From positions 1 through 39,208 of the forward strand of contig CAIFEX010000028.1 of the NCBI GenBank assembly GCA_903789665.1: 39,208 nucleotides of DNA, in the 5' to 3' direction. Shown here piece after piece: positions 1-9,131 of this stretch. Positions within the stretch are counted from its first letter, which is position 1. Every line of letters begins with the position of its first letter. The DNA is from an uncultured Clostridium sp. GTDB lineage: Bacteria > Bacillota > Clostridia > Clostridiales > Clostridiaceae. The notes under the pieces are model-generated. The model was given only the letters and a program-made list of their open reading frames with translations. It did no database searches and was not told the origin of the DNA. A program made the translations under genes and the position numbers.

Positions 1-41
1 TTAATGCTATTTTCACAAAAATCCTGTATAATATTATCCAT
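1..41 (-). CDS. partial CDS, N-terminus only (unknown)
   Basis: A minus-strand ATG at 41 opens a frame that runs off the left edge of the window, reading M-D-N-I-I-Q-D-F-C-E-N-S-I. An AAGGA ribosome binding site lies about nine bases upstream on that strand (near 50-56). Only 13 residues are visible, so no family can be named. It would be transcribed divergently from the amj gene to its right. Confidence 0.4.
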   Translation of the reverse strand, partial: MDNIIQDFCENSI

Positions 42-202
42 AAGAGACTTTCCTTACAGTAATTTTACACTAAGATAAAATTATACTGAGAATTATGTTC
101 CTTATGCTATTTATAATTTATTTATCAATTGTTTTAGAAGCAATATAGTATATACGAAATGTACTAAACATAAACCAATAAAGTTGTAAGGTGGTAAGAA
201 AA

Positions 203-1007
203 ATGACAATTCAGATATATTTAGTTTTTTATGCTAACCTTTATTATCTATTTAATAGGAACGCTAGCATATTCTACTAGAATTGTGGGAATAAGAACCG
301 GCAGAATTGCAGTATCTTTTGCTGTATTCAATGTTTTTGTGCTCATACAAAGAACGGCCAATACTATTCAAGCTCCATTATTAGCAAAAACTATTGAAAA
401 TGGTATAAACACCGGCAATTCTGGTAACTTGCTTTATATTTTCAGATGGATAATTTTTTCTATTACTTTAGCTACCATAGCTGGAGCAGTTTTAATGCCA
501 ACTTTTATAAAAGTGTTTGACAAATTAGTTACATCATTTAGTGCTTATAGATCCTTACCTAAGTTGATGATTCATGCATTTTCCAAATCGGGAATTGAGC
601 AATTTAGAAATAGCATTTCAATTCCTAAAAGAGAAAATTTATCTGAATTGAGAAACTTTAGGAAGACCCCGAAAAAGGTGATTTTATTAAATGTTATTGC
701 ATTTTCTATATCCAGCGTAAGTGTTTTATCATCACTGTATGCTGGGTGCCTGAGTCCAAATTTGAGAACTACTTGTAGCACGCTGGCATCTGTAGTTAAC
801 AGTGTTTCAACAATATTTATGGTTATATTTATTGATCCTTATTTATCTATGATGACTGATGATGTGATAAAAGGGGAGTGCACAGAATTAGAATTTAATC
901 GCTGTATAATCTTTATTGTTGCTGGATTGATTGTAGGTAGCATATTAGCACAATTTATATTAGTATCTGCTTCAAATCTAATAGTAATTATAGCAAAGTT
1001 GATTTAA
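203..1007 (+). pseudogene. amj: Amj-type lipid II flippase, frameshifted near its start
   Basis: The long frame (231-1007, 258 residues) resembles the Amj/YdaH (DUF2837) family of alternative lipid II flippases, which move the peptidoglycan precursor across the cytoplasmic membrane. Family-like features are the early R-T-A-N-T-x-Q-A-P segment, several hydrophobic membrane spans, and a D-P-Y-L-S-M-M-T-D segment late in the protein. The 231 ATG has no ribosome binding site. An ATG at 203 follows AAGGTGG with good spacing and encodes M-T-I-Q-I-Y-L-V-F, which joins the long frame only if one T is removed from the T6 run at 225-230. The gene is therefore either inactivated, slippage-dependent, or affected by a sequencing error. 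Family call is moderate; the frameshift is directly visible. Confidence 0.65.
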
Positions 1008-1059
1008 ATGGTGAAATAAAATTAATTTGTTGTAATTGACACTAGAGGAGGTTTATTAA

Positions 1060-1851
1060 GTGGCAAAAGGGGTAATACATATATGCTGTTCTGACAGTGC
1101 CTGGGCGGGTATGAGACATGCAGTTAGAACAGGGCTGCTGGAGGGTAAAAAAGTAATAGGATTTTTTGACGATCTATCCAATGGTCCTATAGATGAACTC
1201 ATTGAATTAAAAGAAAGAATTAATTGACATAAAAAAATATATATTGAAGAAAATAGCATAATTTTTGGGGAGATCCAGGAGCATTATAAAAAACTTGCTG
1301 AGGATCTGACGAAAATTAAAGATGAAGATATTTATATATGGTATAGCAACAATGTAAAGGAAATTTGTAGAATGTTGTATATTCTATCTACGATTAAAGA
1401 CAGAATTCATAATTTGTATACCATAAATGTATCAGATATTACTTATAATATCGGAAAAAGAAATGAATTTACACCAAGAGCAGTGGGAGAAGTTATTCCT
1501 GAAAGGTTGAGTGAATTTACAGGAGTAAAGGATTTAATGGGCTTTAGCAAGTGCTCCAGTTTAATGGCACTGTGGGAGAAACTGAAGAGAGAAAACTTAA
1601 TTCTGCGTATTTGTGAAGGCAATGAAGTTAAAAGTGTTCAAGTGGATTATTTTGACGACATGATCCTTCGTTATACATATAGAAATTTTATATGTAGTGC
1701 GAGAACAGTAGGGGAAGTCATAGGCAAAGCTAAAAATTATGTATCTGATATCTTTATTTTCTGGAGAATAACAGAACTGATAAAAGAGAGTAAAATTGAC
1801 TATAGAGGTAATTTAAGCCTCATGCGAGAATTAAAAATAAAAAAATCATAA
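1060..1851 (+). pseudogene. DUF1835-type protein with internal stop
   Basis: A GTG at 1060 preceded by AGAGGAGG starts a frame reading VAKGVIHICCSDSAWAGMRH, typical of the DUF1835 N-terminal domain. It is interrupted by TGA at 1225-1227 after 55 codons, and the same frame continues without further stops to TAA at 1851. The whole reading would be about 263 residues with one lost codon, most simply a Trp (TGG) turned into TGA. The downstream half (from Met at 1372) matches the rest of such proteins, with a DUF3658-like C-terminal region. Function of the family is not established. A one-base error or a genuine nonsense mutation would look the same. Confidence 0.6.
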
Positions 1852-1870
1852 AAAATGGGAGGCTTATTTT

Positions 1871-2317
1871 ATGCTAAAAGAGTCTGGAAAATTAATAATC
1901 AGATTTTCAATTGTCACATTAGGAATCATTATAATTGCTTTTGTCGTATCCTCACTTATCCAGCCGGATATCTTTAAGTTTATTAACTGGGCGGACAATA
2001 AAGGCATAGGAACCAGTAAAACACAATTAGAAAAATTTCTTCAATATGTAATCAATAATGGAGTCAAAGTTCCACTGCAAATGTTTATTTTATCTCTTGT
2101 ACCTATTCCATTTATTTACTACTTGCCTATTGCATTAACCGTAGCTGTTACAGGTTTCATTTTTTACTTACCGTTGACACCGGATTTGCAGGGCAAAATA
2201 ACAATTCCTGAGATTTTTTTAGGCATTTTACCTCATACCATAATTGAATTGTTTGCATTTCCTTTGCTTATTTTGGCTGCACTAATTGAAGCATTTATTA
2301 TACCACACATAGGATAA
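1871..2317 (+). CDS. SpoIIM/DUF95-like membrane protein, probably shortened
   Basis: A 148-residue hydrophobic protein with a good GGGAGG site before the ATG. It has an N-terminal membrane span (about residues 10-30), a central amphipathic region, two spans around 75-105, and a C-terminal segment G-I-L-P-H-T-I-I-E-L-F-A-F. That segment resembles the conserved L-P-H-G-x-x-E-L-P-A motif of stage II sporulation protein M relatives. Members of that family usually continue with more membrane helices after the motif, so this one looks C-terminally short. It follows the broken DUF1835 gene by 19 bases. The link to sporulation is not supported by anything else nearby. Confidence 0.5.
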   Translation: MLKESGKLIIRFSIVTLGIIIIAFVVSSLIQPDIFKFINWADNKGIGTSKTQLEKFLQYVINNGVKVPLQMFILSLVPIPFIYYLPIALTVAVTGFIFYLPLTPDLQGKITIPEIFLGILPHTIIELFAFPLLILAALIEAFIIPHIG

Positions 2318-2449
2318 CAAAATAAAGATAATATCTAAAGTATAATGGACGATTGATCAGTAAATGCAGTATAATTGGTTATGAATATAAGAATATGCTG
2401 GGTTATATGGTATATTTTGATATTTAATTATTAAGAAAGAGGTAAGAAT

Positions 2450-2944
2450 ATGAGAAAAAGAGACAAGTTGATAATTTCTTTGCTGGTGATAGTTGTAATG
2501 ATTGCGGGAGTAGGTATATTTTTAAATAAAGGTATTTCTTATGGTGAATTTTCTAATAGTTATTTAACGAGTACATCAGATGGTGATAGAAGTTTCTTCA
2601 GCCATACAAATGATATGGAAGCTGATTCTGGAAAAAGTTTTGATTTTGGCAAATTTGATGGAAGATGGTCATTGATGGAATTTACTTCTCCGAAAAACAA
2701 TAAGATAACTATAACCGATGATACAAAAATTAATAATGGTAAATTTATTGTTGTGATATTAGACCCGAATTATAATATTATTAGTAAAACTAGCTATAAT
2801 AACAAAACATCTTTAAATTTCACAACTTCCAAACAGGGAAAATATATAATTAGAATTGCTGGAAAAAAAGCAAGTGGCCATTTTGGTATAAAAATTGATT
2901 CAGCTAGTGGTATAGATATTAAATATAATGACTTTTTTGGGTAG
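2450..2944 (+). CDS. small membrane-anchored or exported protein, unknown
   Basis: A 164-residue protein with a basic N-terminus (M-R-K-R-D-K) followed by a hydrophobic stretch at about residues 8-25, consistent with a signal anchor or uncleaved signal peptide. The rest is polar, rich in Asn, Ser, Lys and Gly, and predicted by pattern to be beta-rich. There is no lipobox Cys and no recognised catalytic motif. AAGAAAGAGG precedes the ATG. It probably sits outside the membrane. I do not recognise the family. Confidence 0.6.
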   Translation: MRKRDKLIISLLVIVVMIAGVGIFLNKGISYGEFSNSYLTSTSDGDRSFFSHTNDMEADSGKSFDFGKFDGRWSLMEFTSPKNNKITITDDTKINNGKFIVVILDPNYNIISKTSYNNKTSLNFTTSKQGKYIIRIAGKKASGHFGIKIDSASGIDIKYNDFFG

Positions 2945-2964
2945 TATTTTGTAAGGTAAGGAGA

Positions 2965-3654
2965 ATGAAATTGAATCAAAAAATACGGGAAAAAATTTTT
3001 GAACTGTCAGATGAAAAATACAAGGAATTCAATACTAAGATATCTCCCACTGATTCCAGTATAATTGGAGTTAGAATGCCTCTCTTGAGAAAACTTGCAA
3101 AGGAAATAGCAAAAGGAGATTGGAGAGAATATCTCAAAACAGCTGAAAGTGACTACTATGAGGAAATAATGCTTCAGGGGATAGTGATAGGGTGTGTAAA
3201 GGTAGATGTAGAGGAAAGACTTCGGCTTATTGGTGAGTTTATTCCTAAGATTGACGGCTGGGGTATTTGTGACAGCTTTTGTAATGGACTTAAATTCATA
3301 AAGTTAAATAAAGAAAGAGTTTGGAATTTTATACAGCCCTATTTGAAATCAGATAAAGAATTTTATATTCGTTTTGGAGTAGTGGTTCTGCTGGATTTCT
3401 ATATAGATGAAGTTTATATAAATCCTGTGCTTGATATTTTGGATAAGGTAAAGAAAGATGACTATTATGTAAAAATGGCAGTTGCCTGGGCTGTGTCAAT
3501 TTGTTATATAAAATTTCCCCAAAGCACAATGCTATATTTAAAGAATAATTCTTTAGATGATTTTACATATAATAAATCACTTCAGAAAATAGCGGAATCT
3601 TACAGGGTTGATGATGGGACAAAGTTAATTATTAAAAACATGAAACGTAAATAA
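2965..3654 (+). CDS. AlkD-like DNA alkylation repair protein
   Basis: A 229-residue all-helical protein matching the AlkD/DUF-HEAT-like DNA glycosylase family, which removes alkylated bases such as N3- and N7-alkylpurines by binding DNA with stacked HEAT-like helix pairs. Family-like features include the early G-V-R-M-P-x-L-R-K-L-A-K segment, the acidic-aromatic Y-Y-E-E-I-M-L-Q-G-I-V-I-G segment near residue 65, the D-x-W-x-I-C-D segment, and a late Y-Y-V-K-M-A-V-A-W-A-V-S helix. Length fits the family. It starts at ATG 2965 with AAGGAG, 20 bases after the preceding stop, so the two genes may be co-transcribed. The exact substrate cannot be read from sequence. Confidence 0.75.
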   Translation: MKLNQKIREKIFELSDEKYKEFNTKISPTDSSIIGVRMPLLRKLAKEIAKGDWREYLKTAESDYYEEIMLQGIVIGCVKVDVEERLRLIGEFIPKIDGWGICDSFCNGLKFIKLNKERVWNFIQPYLKSDKEFYIRFGVVVLLDFYIDEVYINPVLDILDKVKKDDYYVKMAVAWAVSICYIKFPQSTMLYLKNNSLDDFTYNKSLQKIAESYRVDDGTKLIIKNMKRK

Positions 3655-3897
3655 CCATAGGAATATGCATAAGTGTTCAAAAAAATATTTATATGCTAGC
3701 TTCAGGTATTGTTTTGGAAGGTTTTAGTTATTTGCTATTTGTTCTTTTTACAGGAAGACTGAATCCAGGAAGACAAGCGCATTTTTTCTCCCTAATTTAA
3801 ATATATTAGTATAATGTTTCACTGTGTAGTTAAAAGTAATAAGAGTGTTGCATGAAAATAATAAGTATAATAATAATATTAAAGAAAAGGAGAAAAT

Positions 3898-5325
3898 ATG
3901 AGTCAAGGATTAATTTCTTTATTTATACCAATTGTAGTTATTATATTAGCGATGATTACAAAAGAAATTATATCTGCACTTGTTGTGGGTATTTTAGCCG
4001 GGGGTATATTTTTAGCAAATGGAAATATAATTAATGGGTGCATTATAGCTGTTGAACATCTTGTTAAATCGGCAGCAGGTGAAGAGAGCATATATATAAT
4101 AATGTTTTTATTCATATTTGGAGCTTTTGGAGAAATTATGAAATTATCCGGCGGAATAAAAGGATTTTCAGAGATTGCAAGCAAATATGTAAAAACTGAA
4201 AAAGGAGCTTTGGGAAGTGTATGGCTGGTATCTATTTTCACTTTTATTGATTGTTGTTTTCATGCCATCTCTTCAGGAACTATCGGCAAGGTACTGATAG
4301 AGAAAACGAAAGGCAGCAGGGATAAATTAGCTGTAATAGTGAATATAACCTCCTGCCTATTAATTATTTTAATTCCATTTGGAACTACCTACGTAGGCTA
4401 TATAGTAGGGGTCATTAATTCATCCTTGAGTAAAGTAGGAGTTAATCAATCAGCTTATAATTTATATATTAGGAGCATACCATATAATTTCTATGCTATT
4501 ATTATAATACTCATAAGCATAGGTATAATATTTTTTAACATGAAATTTGATAAAATGGTTGATAGAATTAATGATTCAAAAGAAACTAGTCAAAAAAATG
4601 TACACGATCATGAAGCACATGAACAGTGTGAATTTGAAGAAAAAGCTCCACCAAGGCCACTTAATTTAATTTTTCCATTAATAATACTTATTTTAACTAC
4701 ATTTTTTTTCTTTTGGTATACTGGAAAAGGCAAAGGACAGGGATTTTTAGGGGCTGTAATGAATGCAGAATTTGAGAAATCTATTTTAATATCAGGTGCA
4801 GTCTCACTTGTTGTTACAACGATATTTTATCTAATTCAAAAAATTCCCATGGATGAAATAGAAAGTCACTTTTTAATAGGTGGAAATGAAATGATGCCTC
4901 CTATAATAGTTTTGATTTTAAGTTGGGGATTATCAAGTATAATAAAAGATTTAGGATTCACAAAATTTATTATCAATACAATTGGACCGCAAATACCAAT
5001 TGTACTAATACCAGTTATGATATTTTTAATAGGGTGTGCAGCATCCTATTTTATGGGTTCTGCCTGGGGAACATGGGCATTATTAATGCCGATAGCTATA
5101 CTTCTTGCAATGACCACCAATTCCAGTTTGCCATTAGTTATCGGAGCCGTACTTACTAGCGGTTCTCTAGGTGACAATGCTTCACCTCTTGGTGAAACTG
5201 CAATACTATCATCTACAATAGCTGAAGTTCCCTTAATGAAGCATGTCAAGACAATCTTACCGTATAGTATCATATCCATAATAATCTCTTCCATATTATT
5301 TATAATATTTACATTTCTAGTTTAA
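3898..5325 (+). CDS. NhaC-family Na+/H+ antiporter-type transporter
   Basis: A 475-residue integral membrane protein with roughly eleven to thirteen hydrophobic spans and a central hydrophilic loop (about residues 225-250) rich in His, Glu and Lys. The C-terminal S-L-G-D-N-A-S-P-L-G-E-T-A-I-L-S-S motif and the earlier G-S-A-W-G-T-W-A segment are hallmarks of the NhaC/ArsB-like ion transporter superfamily. Members exchange Na+ (or couple a carboxylate) against H+. The ATG at 3898 has AAAAGGAG upstream. No partner gene is adjacent, so whether it moves Na+ or an organic anion is open. It is monocistronic by spacing. Confidence 0.8.
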   Translation: MSQGLISLFIPIVVIILAMITKEIISALVVGILAGGIFLANGNIINGCIIAVEHLVKSAAGEESIYIIMFLFIFGAFGEIMKLSGGIKGFSEIASKYVKTEKGALGSVWLVSIFTFIDCCFHAISSGTIGKVLIEKTKGSRDKLAVIVNITSCLLIILIPFGTTYVGYIVGVINSSLSKVGVNQSAYNLYIRSIPYNFYAIIIILISIGIIFFNMKFDKMVDRINDSKETSQKNVHDHEAHEQCEFEEKAPPRPLNLIFPLIILILTTFFFFWYTGKGKGQGFLGAVMNAEFEKSILISGAVSLVVTTIFYLIQKIPMDEIESHFLIGGNEMMPPIIVLILSWGLSSIIKDLGFTKFIINTIGPQIPIVLIPVMIFLIGCAASYFMGSAWGTWALLMPIAILLAMTTNSSLPLVIGAVLTSGSLGDNASPLGETAILSSTIAEVPLMKHVKTILPYSIISIIISSILFIIFTFLV

Positions 5326-5471
5326 GAAGATAAAATTTTTATGCTTTATTCTCAAAATATATGTGATACACCAAGAAGAATTTAAACATATCATCAGGAT
5401 TATGCTATAAAATGGAAATACTAAATGAGCAAATTTATTTAATATTCAGAAACAGAAAGTATCGAAAATAA

Positions 5472-6059
5472 TTAATTTGGAATATACCAGTAAGCATCCG
5501 TCCCGTCACCTTGTATGACTGCCCCTTCCGGCACTTCCTTCAGTGCGTGAAATATAGTATCGTAGTCAGCAGTTGACATACCCAGGCTGCACCATGCAAA
5601 TATAAATACTATGGTATTTAATGTAGGGTGAGTTAAAGGGATGAATAACCAAAGGATGAATGGTATAACTCCCAGTACAAATGATGGAAAGAAACCTATA
5701 AATATATACCTCCATTTTGGAACTGGGTAAGTTGACATTACACCCAGCCCGGCATAGGAATAAAACATTTCCACTTCAGCTTCTGACGGATAGGCAATGG
5801 CATGAAGAAATTCGTGAATTATTATGGAAGAGAATCCTAATATAATTTCCAAAGTCCTTCCCAAATACGTAAATATAAGTCCGTGTGTAATAAATTTGGA
5901 TTTTATAAATAGAAGAAATACTCCCAATAAAAGAATTGGAACGATAGCAATGTAGGATTCCCATATAAACTTTATATCATAAAAATAAGCTGCATTTTTT
6001 GGTATGTCACTTTTCAATAAGTTTTCAGATTTAAATTTTCCCTTCCACGATAATTTCAT
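5472..6059 (-). CDS. DUF3267-type membrane zinc metalloprotease
   Basis: A 195-residue membrane protein with four or more hydrophobic spans and an H-E-F-L-H-A motif (HExxH zinc site) inside the membrane region, about residue 85. This fits DUF3267 (putative zincin peptidase) proteins, whose substrates are unknown. The start at 6059 (M-K-L-S-W-K-G) is chosen because GGGAGG lies just upstream; an in-frame start at 6074 lacks such spacing. It converges with the antiporter gene and its 5' side faces the thiamine operon terminator. Confidence 0.7.
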   Translation of the reverse strand: MKLSWKGKFKSENLLKSDIPKNAAYFYDIKFIWESYIAIVPILLLGVFLLFIKSKFITHGLIFTYLGRTLEIILGFSSIIIHEFLHAIAYPSEAEVEMFYSYAGLGVMSTYPVPKWRYIFIGFFPSFVLGVIPFILWLFIPLTHPTLNTIVFIFAWCSLGMSTADYDTIFHALKEVPEGAVIQGDGTDAYWYIPN

Positions 6060-6156
6060 ATATAATCCTCCCAAATAATAATAAATACTTATAAAAATAT
6101 TTCTAAATTATATATTTTCAACATTATTTTAACACTTTTTATAAATATTTGTGAAA

Positions 6157-6190
6157 AAGTTCTACATAAGAGGTGAACAGTGTAGAACTT
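6157..6190. repeat. perfect 10-bp inverted repeat
   Basis: Arms AAGTTCTACA and TGTAGAACTT are exact complements around a 14-base loop. Reading the minus strand, the second arm runs into TTTTTCAC, so it could act as a weak terminator. Its place upstream of the metalloprotease gene also permits an operator. Nothing in the sequence settles which. Confidence 0.45.
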
Positions 6191-6279
6191 CTATAATTTA
6201 TTTAGATCAGTAAACATTATAAATATTATGTAAATTAAAATAAAATGTAAACTTAAACCTACCAAAATAGATAAAAAAC

Positions 6280-6330
6280 ATTGTATATAGAAAAGGCCCG
6301 GCAATTCAACATTACCAAGCCTTTTCTATA
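6280..6330 (-). terminator. intrinsic terminator of the thiamine operon
   Basis: Twelve-base perfect arms TATAGAAAAGGC and GCCTTTTCTATA (6286-6297 and 6319-6330) flank a 21-base loop just after the thiE stop. On the minus strand the stem is followed within a few bases by a T run (near 6274-6279). Confidence 0.65.
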
Positions 6331-6345
6331 ATAAATGAGGAAAAT

Positions 6346-6957
6346 TCAATTATTGATTTTTCCAAAATGCTTTTTTAAATTACAGGTTGTAAGATAGGGA
6401 TTGTTCGAACACATTACAAAGGACATTACGGCAGCACCACAAACACCAGTTTTTAGGACTTCGTCTATATTTGTTTCATTTATACCGCCTATTGCTATAA
6501 CCGGAATTGAAACTTCATCCAGTATATCCTTTAAAAATGCAATTCCTCTGGGTTTTAACCCTTTTTTACAATCTGTTTTGAAAATATGCCCTGCAAGGAG
6601 GTAGTCTGCACCTTTTTCCTGTGCTTTTACTGCCTCCAAAGTGCTGTGGACAGATACTCCCAAAATACCGTTAAACTTGAAATGTCCGTTCATATAATTT
6701 AAATAGCTTGTATGAAATCCTTCGGCATTTATCTTCAAGGCAGCTTCCATATTGCTGTTTATTATAAGAGGTACATTTTGGGGTTCTGTTATCTTTTTAA
6801 TATTTTCAGCAATTGGGATTATTTTATCGGAATTCAAATCTTTTTCCCTCAGGATTACGGCATCTGCGCCTGCAAGTACGGATTCTCTTATTATATCCAG
6901 CATGTTTTTATTTTTTACGAGCTTTCTATTTGTCACTAAAAATAAATTTTGTTTCAC
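6346..6957 (-). CDS. thiE: thiamine-phosphate synthase ThiE
   Basis: ThiE joins HMP-pyrophosphate and thiazole phosphate to form thiamine phosphate in the cytoplasm. The TIM-barrel motifs are present: L-R-E-K-D-L for pyrophosphate, G-H-I-F-K-T-D-C-K-K-G-L-K-P-R-G for the thiazole side, and I-P-V-I-A-I-G-G-I near the C-terminus. The GTG at 6957 is chosen because it overlaps the thiH stop as GTGA, a translational-coupling arrangement; this gives 203 residues, normal for the family. A TTG at 6975 is the in-frame alternative. It is the last gene of the operon. The helix after the early barrel reads H-T-S-Y-L-N-Y, a little divergent. Confidence 0.88.
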   Translation of the reverse strand: MKQNLFLVTNRKLVKNKNMLDIIRESVLAGADAVILREKDLNSDKIIPIAENIKKITEPQNVPLIINSNMEAALKINAEGFHTSYLNYMNGHFKFNGILGVSVHSTLEAVKAQEKGADYLLAGHIFKTDCKKGLKPRGIAFLKDILDEVSIPVIAIGGINETNIDEVLKTGVCGAAVMSFVMCSNNPYLTTCNLKKHFGKINN

Positions 6958-8063
6958 AGTGCCAAAGGCTCCCAATCCTTCATTACAGGGAAATATCCCT
7001 TTTTGATTATGGCCTGTTTTACTTCTTCCAGACTTCTTTTATCGGAGTTGTCGAATTGCATTTCACCTGGATTCTTTAGCGTGTGGCCTCCAACTTCCGT
7101 AGTCACGCCCGCAGACATTTTTGTTACCCCGAGAGGTATGAGATTGTCTCTTGTCTCTCTGGATTCCCTTGTAGTTATGTTGGTACCTGATCTTGGAATA
7201 AATAGTTTGAGTGCAAGAAGTATCTGAACCATATTTTTATCGTTTATTTCATGCAGATCGTTGAAGGAGCCGGCATGGGGTCTTATTCTCGGAACCGAAA
7301 AGTTTACATCAACTCCGGGGAATTTTTTCTGGATATATGCACCGTGCAGTCCGCCAAAGAAAGCTTCCTGTCTCCAGTCATAGAGGCCGTACAGCGGACC
7401 CAGTCCTACTGAATATATACCTGCTTCACAGGCTCTTTCTGGAGTTTCAAGCCTATATCTGTAGTTTTTCTTTGGACCTCCAAGATGAACCTTTGAATAT
7501 ACCTCCTGGTTGTAAGTCTCCTGGTACATGGTCAGACTGTCTGCACCAGCTTTGACAAGTTCTTCGTATTCTTCCTCTTTGAGTGAATATATTTCGAGAC
7601 ATATCGAACTGAAATACTTGTTCATTATTTTTACACAATCTCTTATATAGGAGACAGGCGAATATTTTCTGGATTCCCCCGTTAAAATTATTACATGTCT
7701 GAATCCCATATCGTGTACAGCTTTTGATTCTGTGTCAACTTCATCGAGAGTAAGCACTTTTCTGTTTATTTTATTTGTACAATTATATCCACAATAAGCA
7801 CATTTGTTTGAACAGTAGTTGGCAACGTACATCGGAGTGTACATGACCACATTTTTCCCAAAGTATTTAAGTGAAAGCCTGTGGGATTTCTGTGCCATTT
7901 CTTCCATATGCTTTTCGGCAGTAGGGGAGAGAAGGGCCAGAAAGTCCCATTTATCCAGTTTTTCTTTGTCAATTATTTTTTCAATCTGCCTATCTGTCAC
8001 TTTTTCAAAGAAGTCCTGGTAATCAAAGTCTTTGAATTTTTGTACTACATCATAAAAAGTCAT
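6954..8063 (-). CDS. thiH: 2-iminoacetate synthase ThiH (radical SAM)
   Basis: ThiH is the radical SAM tyrosine lyase that supplies dehydroglycine for the thiazole ring. The cluster motif C-S-N-K-C-A-Y-C gives C84, C88 and C91 (CX3CX2C), followed by the family's G-Y-N-C. The R-I-R-P-H-A-G segment and the conserved E-T-Y-N-Q-E-V-Y are also present. The ATG at 8063 is preferred to 8072 since AGGAG directly abuts the latter; the result is 369 residues, standard for ThiH. It lies 17 bases after thiG and overlaps thiE by four bases. Use of ThiH rather than ThiO fits an anaerobe. Confidence 0.92.
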   Translation of the reverse strand: MTFYDVVQKFKDFDYQDFFEKVTDRQIEKIIDKEKLDKWDFLALLSPTAEKHMEEMAQKSHRLSLKYFGKNVVMYTPMYVANYCSNKCAYCGYNCTNKINRKVLTLDEVDTESKAVHDMGFRHVIILTGESRKYSPVSYIRDCVKIMNKYFSSICLEIYSLKEEEYEELVKAGADSLTMYQETYNQEVYSKVHLGGPKKNYRYRLETPERACEAGIYSVGLGPLYGLYDWRQEAFFGGLHGAYIQKKFPGVDVNFSVPRIRPHAGSFNDLHEINDKNMVQILLALKLFIPRSGTNITTRESRETRDNLIPLGVTKMSAGVTTEVGGHTLKNPGEMQFDNSDKRSLEEVKQAIIKKGYFPVMKDWEPLAL

Positions 8064-8080
8064 TTTAAACATCTCCTATT

Positions 8081-8851
8081 TTATCTTAAAAACCCTGTAA
8101 GTGGGGATGAGGCACTGGCGGTTTCTTTTTCGGCACCGGGTCTTGAAAGAAAAGCTTTTCTCCCTGCCTGTATTGCAAGTTTGAATGCATCAGCCATAAG
8201 TACTGGATCTCCTGCTGTTGCAAGGGCCGTATTTGCAAGTACCGCATCTGCACCCATTTCCATGGCTTCTGCAGCGTGGGAAGGTTTGCCTATACCTGCA
8301 TCTATTACAATGGGAATATCTATTTCATCAATTATAATTTTCAAGAGTTCTTTGGTTTTAAGTCCTCTGTTTGTGCCTATGGGAGCACCAAGCGGCATCA
8401 CTGCAGCAGCGCCGGCATCTACCAATCTCCTTGCATCCATTAAATCTGGGCTTATGTAGGGAAGCACAACGAATCCTTCTTTTACAAGAGCTTCAGTAGC
8501 CTTTAAAGTTTCATAATTGTCGGGAAGAAGATATTTGCTGTCCGGAATAACTTCTATTTTAACCCAGTTGCCGCAGCCGATTGCTTTGGCCAAATGTGCC
8601 AGCCTTATGGCTTCCTCTGCATTTCTTGCACCGGATGTATTTGCCACGAGTATGCAGCTTTTATCTATGAAATTCAATATATTGTCATCCGGGTCCGTAG
8701 CATGGATATCTACACGTCTCAGCGCTACAGTTATAATCTGTGCACTGGAGCTTTTTATGATGTCAGGCACTATTTTGTTTGAAGTAAATTTACCAGTTCC
8801 AATAAAAAATCTGCTTTTTATCTTTTTATTTGCTATTGTAAGTTCATCCAT
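8081..8851 (-). CDS. thiG: thiazole synthase ThiG
   Basis: ThiG builds the thiazole phosphate from deoxyxylulose phosphate, dehydroglycine and ThiS thiocarboxylate. The 256-residue barrel shows the Schiff-base lysine segment W-V-K-I-E-V-I-P-D, the [12 protein letters not shown] loop and the [10 protein letters not shown] phosphate site. All are typical. AAAGGAG precedes the ATG at 8851. It lies between thiS and thiH, its biochemical partners. Confidence 0.95.
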   Translation of the reverse strand: MDELTIANKKIKSRFFIGTGKFTSNKIVPDIIKSSSAQIITVALRRVDIHATDPDDNILNFIDKSCILVANTSGARNAEEAIRLAHLAKAIGCGNWVKIEVIPDSKYLLPDNYETLKATEALVKEGFVVLPYISPDLMDARRLVDAGAAAVMPLGAPIGTNRGLKTKELLKIIIDEIDIPIVIDAGIGKPSHAAEAMEMGADAVLANTALATAGDPVLMADAFKLAIQAGRKAFLSRPGAEKETASASSPLTGFLR

Positions 8852-8908
8852 AAATTAAAATCTCCTTTTATTTGATCTGTTTGTATGACAATGTAACATA
8901 TAAAATAT

Positions 8909-9103
8909 TTAACCACCTCCAACATAGCGTATAATTTCCACCTTGGAGCTGCTTGAGAGCTTTTTGGATTTATACTGCTCTTTGTCTACCAGTTCCAAAT
9001 CCACTTCAACTGCTACTGTTTCCGCATTTATGTTTAATTTATCAAGTAATTGAGATACAGTCATACCTGAAGCAAGATCCATCTTTTCTCCGTTTACAAA
9101 CAT
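8909..9103 (-). CDS. thiS: sulfur carrier protein ThiS
   Basis: A 64-residue ubiquitin-fold sulfur carrier ending in V-G-G-G, the C-terminal Gly-Gly that is adenylated and thiocarboxylated. The start at 9103 (M-F-V-N-G-E-K) follows GAAGGTGG at correct spacing and gives the usual family length. An upstream in-frame ATG at 9142 would overlap thiC and add an atypical tail. The activating enzyme ThiF is not in the operon and must be supplied elsewhere. Confidence 0.92.
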   Translation of the reverse strand: MFVNGEKMDLASGMTVSQLLDKLNINAETVAVEVDLELVDKEQYKSKKLSSSSKVEIIRYVGGG

Positions 9104-9131
9104 TTTTCCACCTTCTTTCCAAAAGCAGTTT

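Noticed and set aside
3693-3800. A 35-codon frame (M-L-A-S-G-I-V-L-E-G-F-S-Y-L-L) in the gap before the NhaC gene
   Set aside because: Hydrophobic and possibly a membrane-protein remnant, but it has no ribosome binding site and no family match.
3903-4241. A 112-residue minus-strand frame opposite the NhaC gene
   Set aside because: Mirror of the transporter's hydrophobic codons; no start signal.
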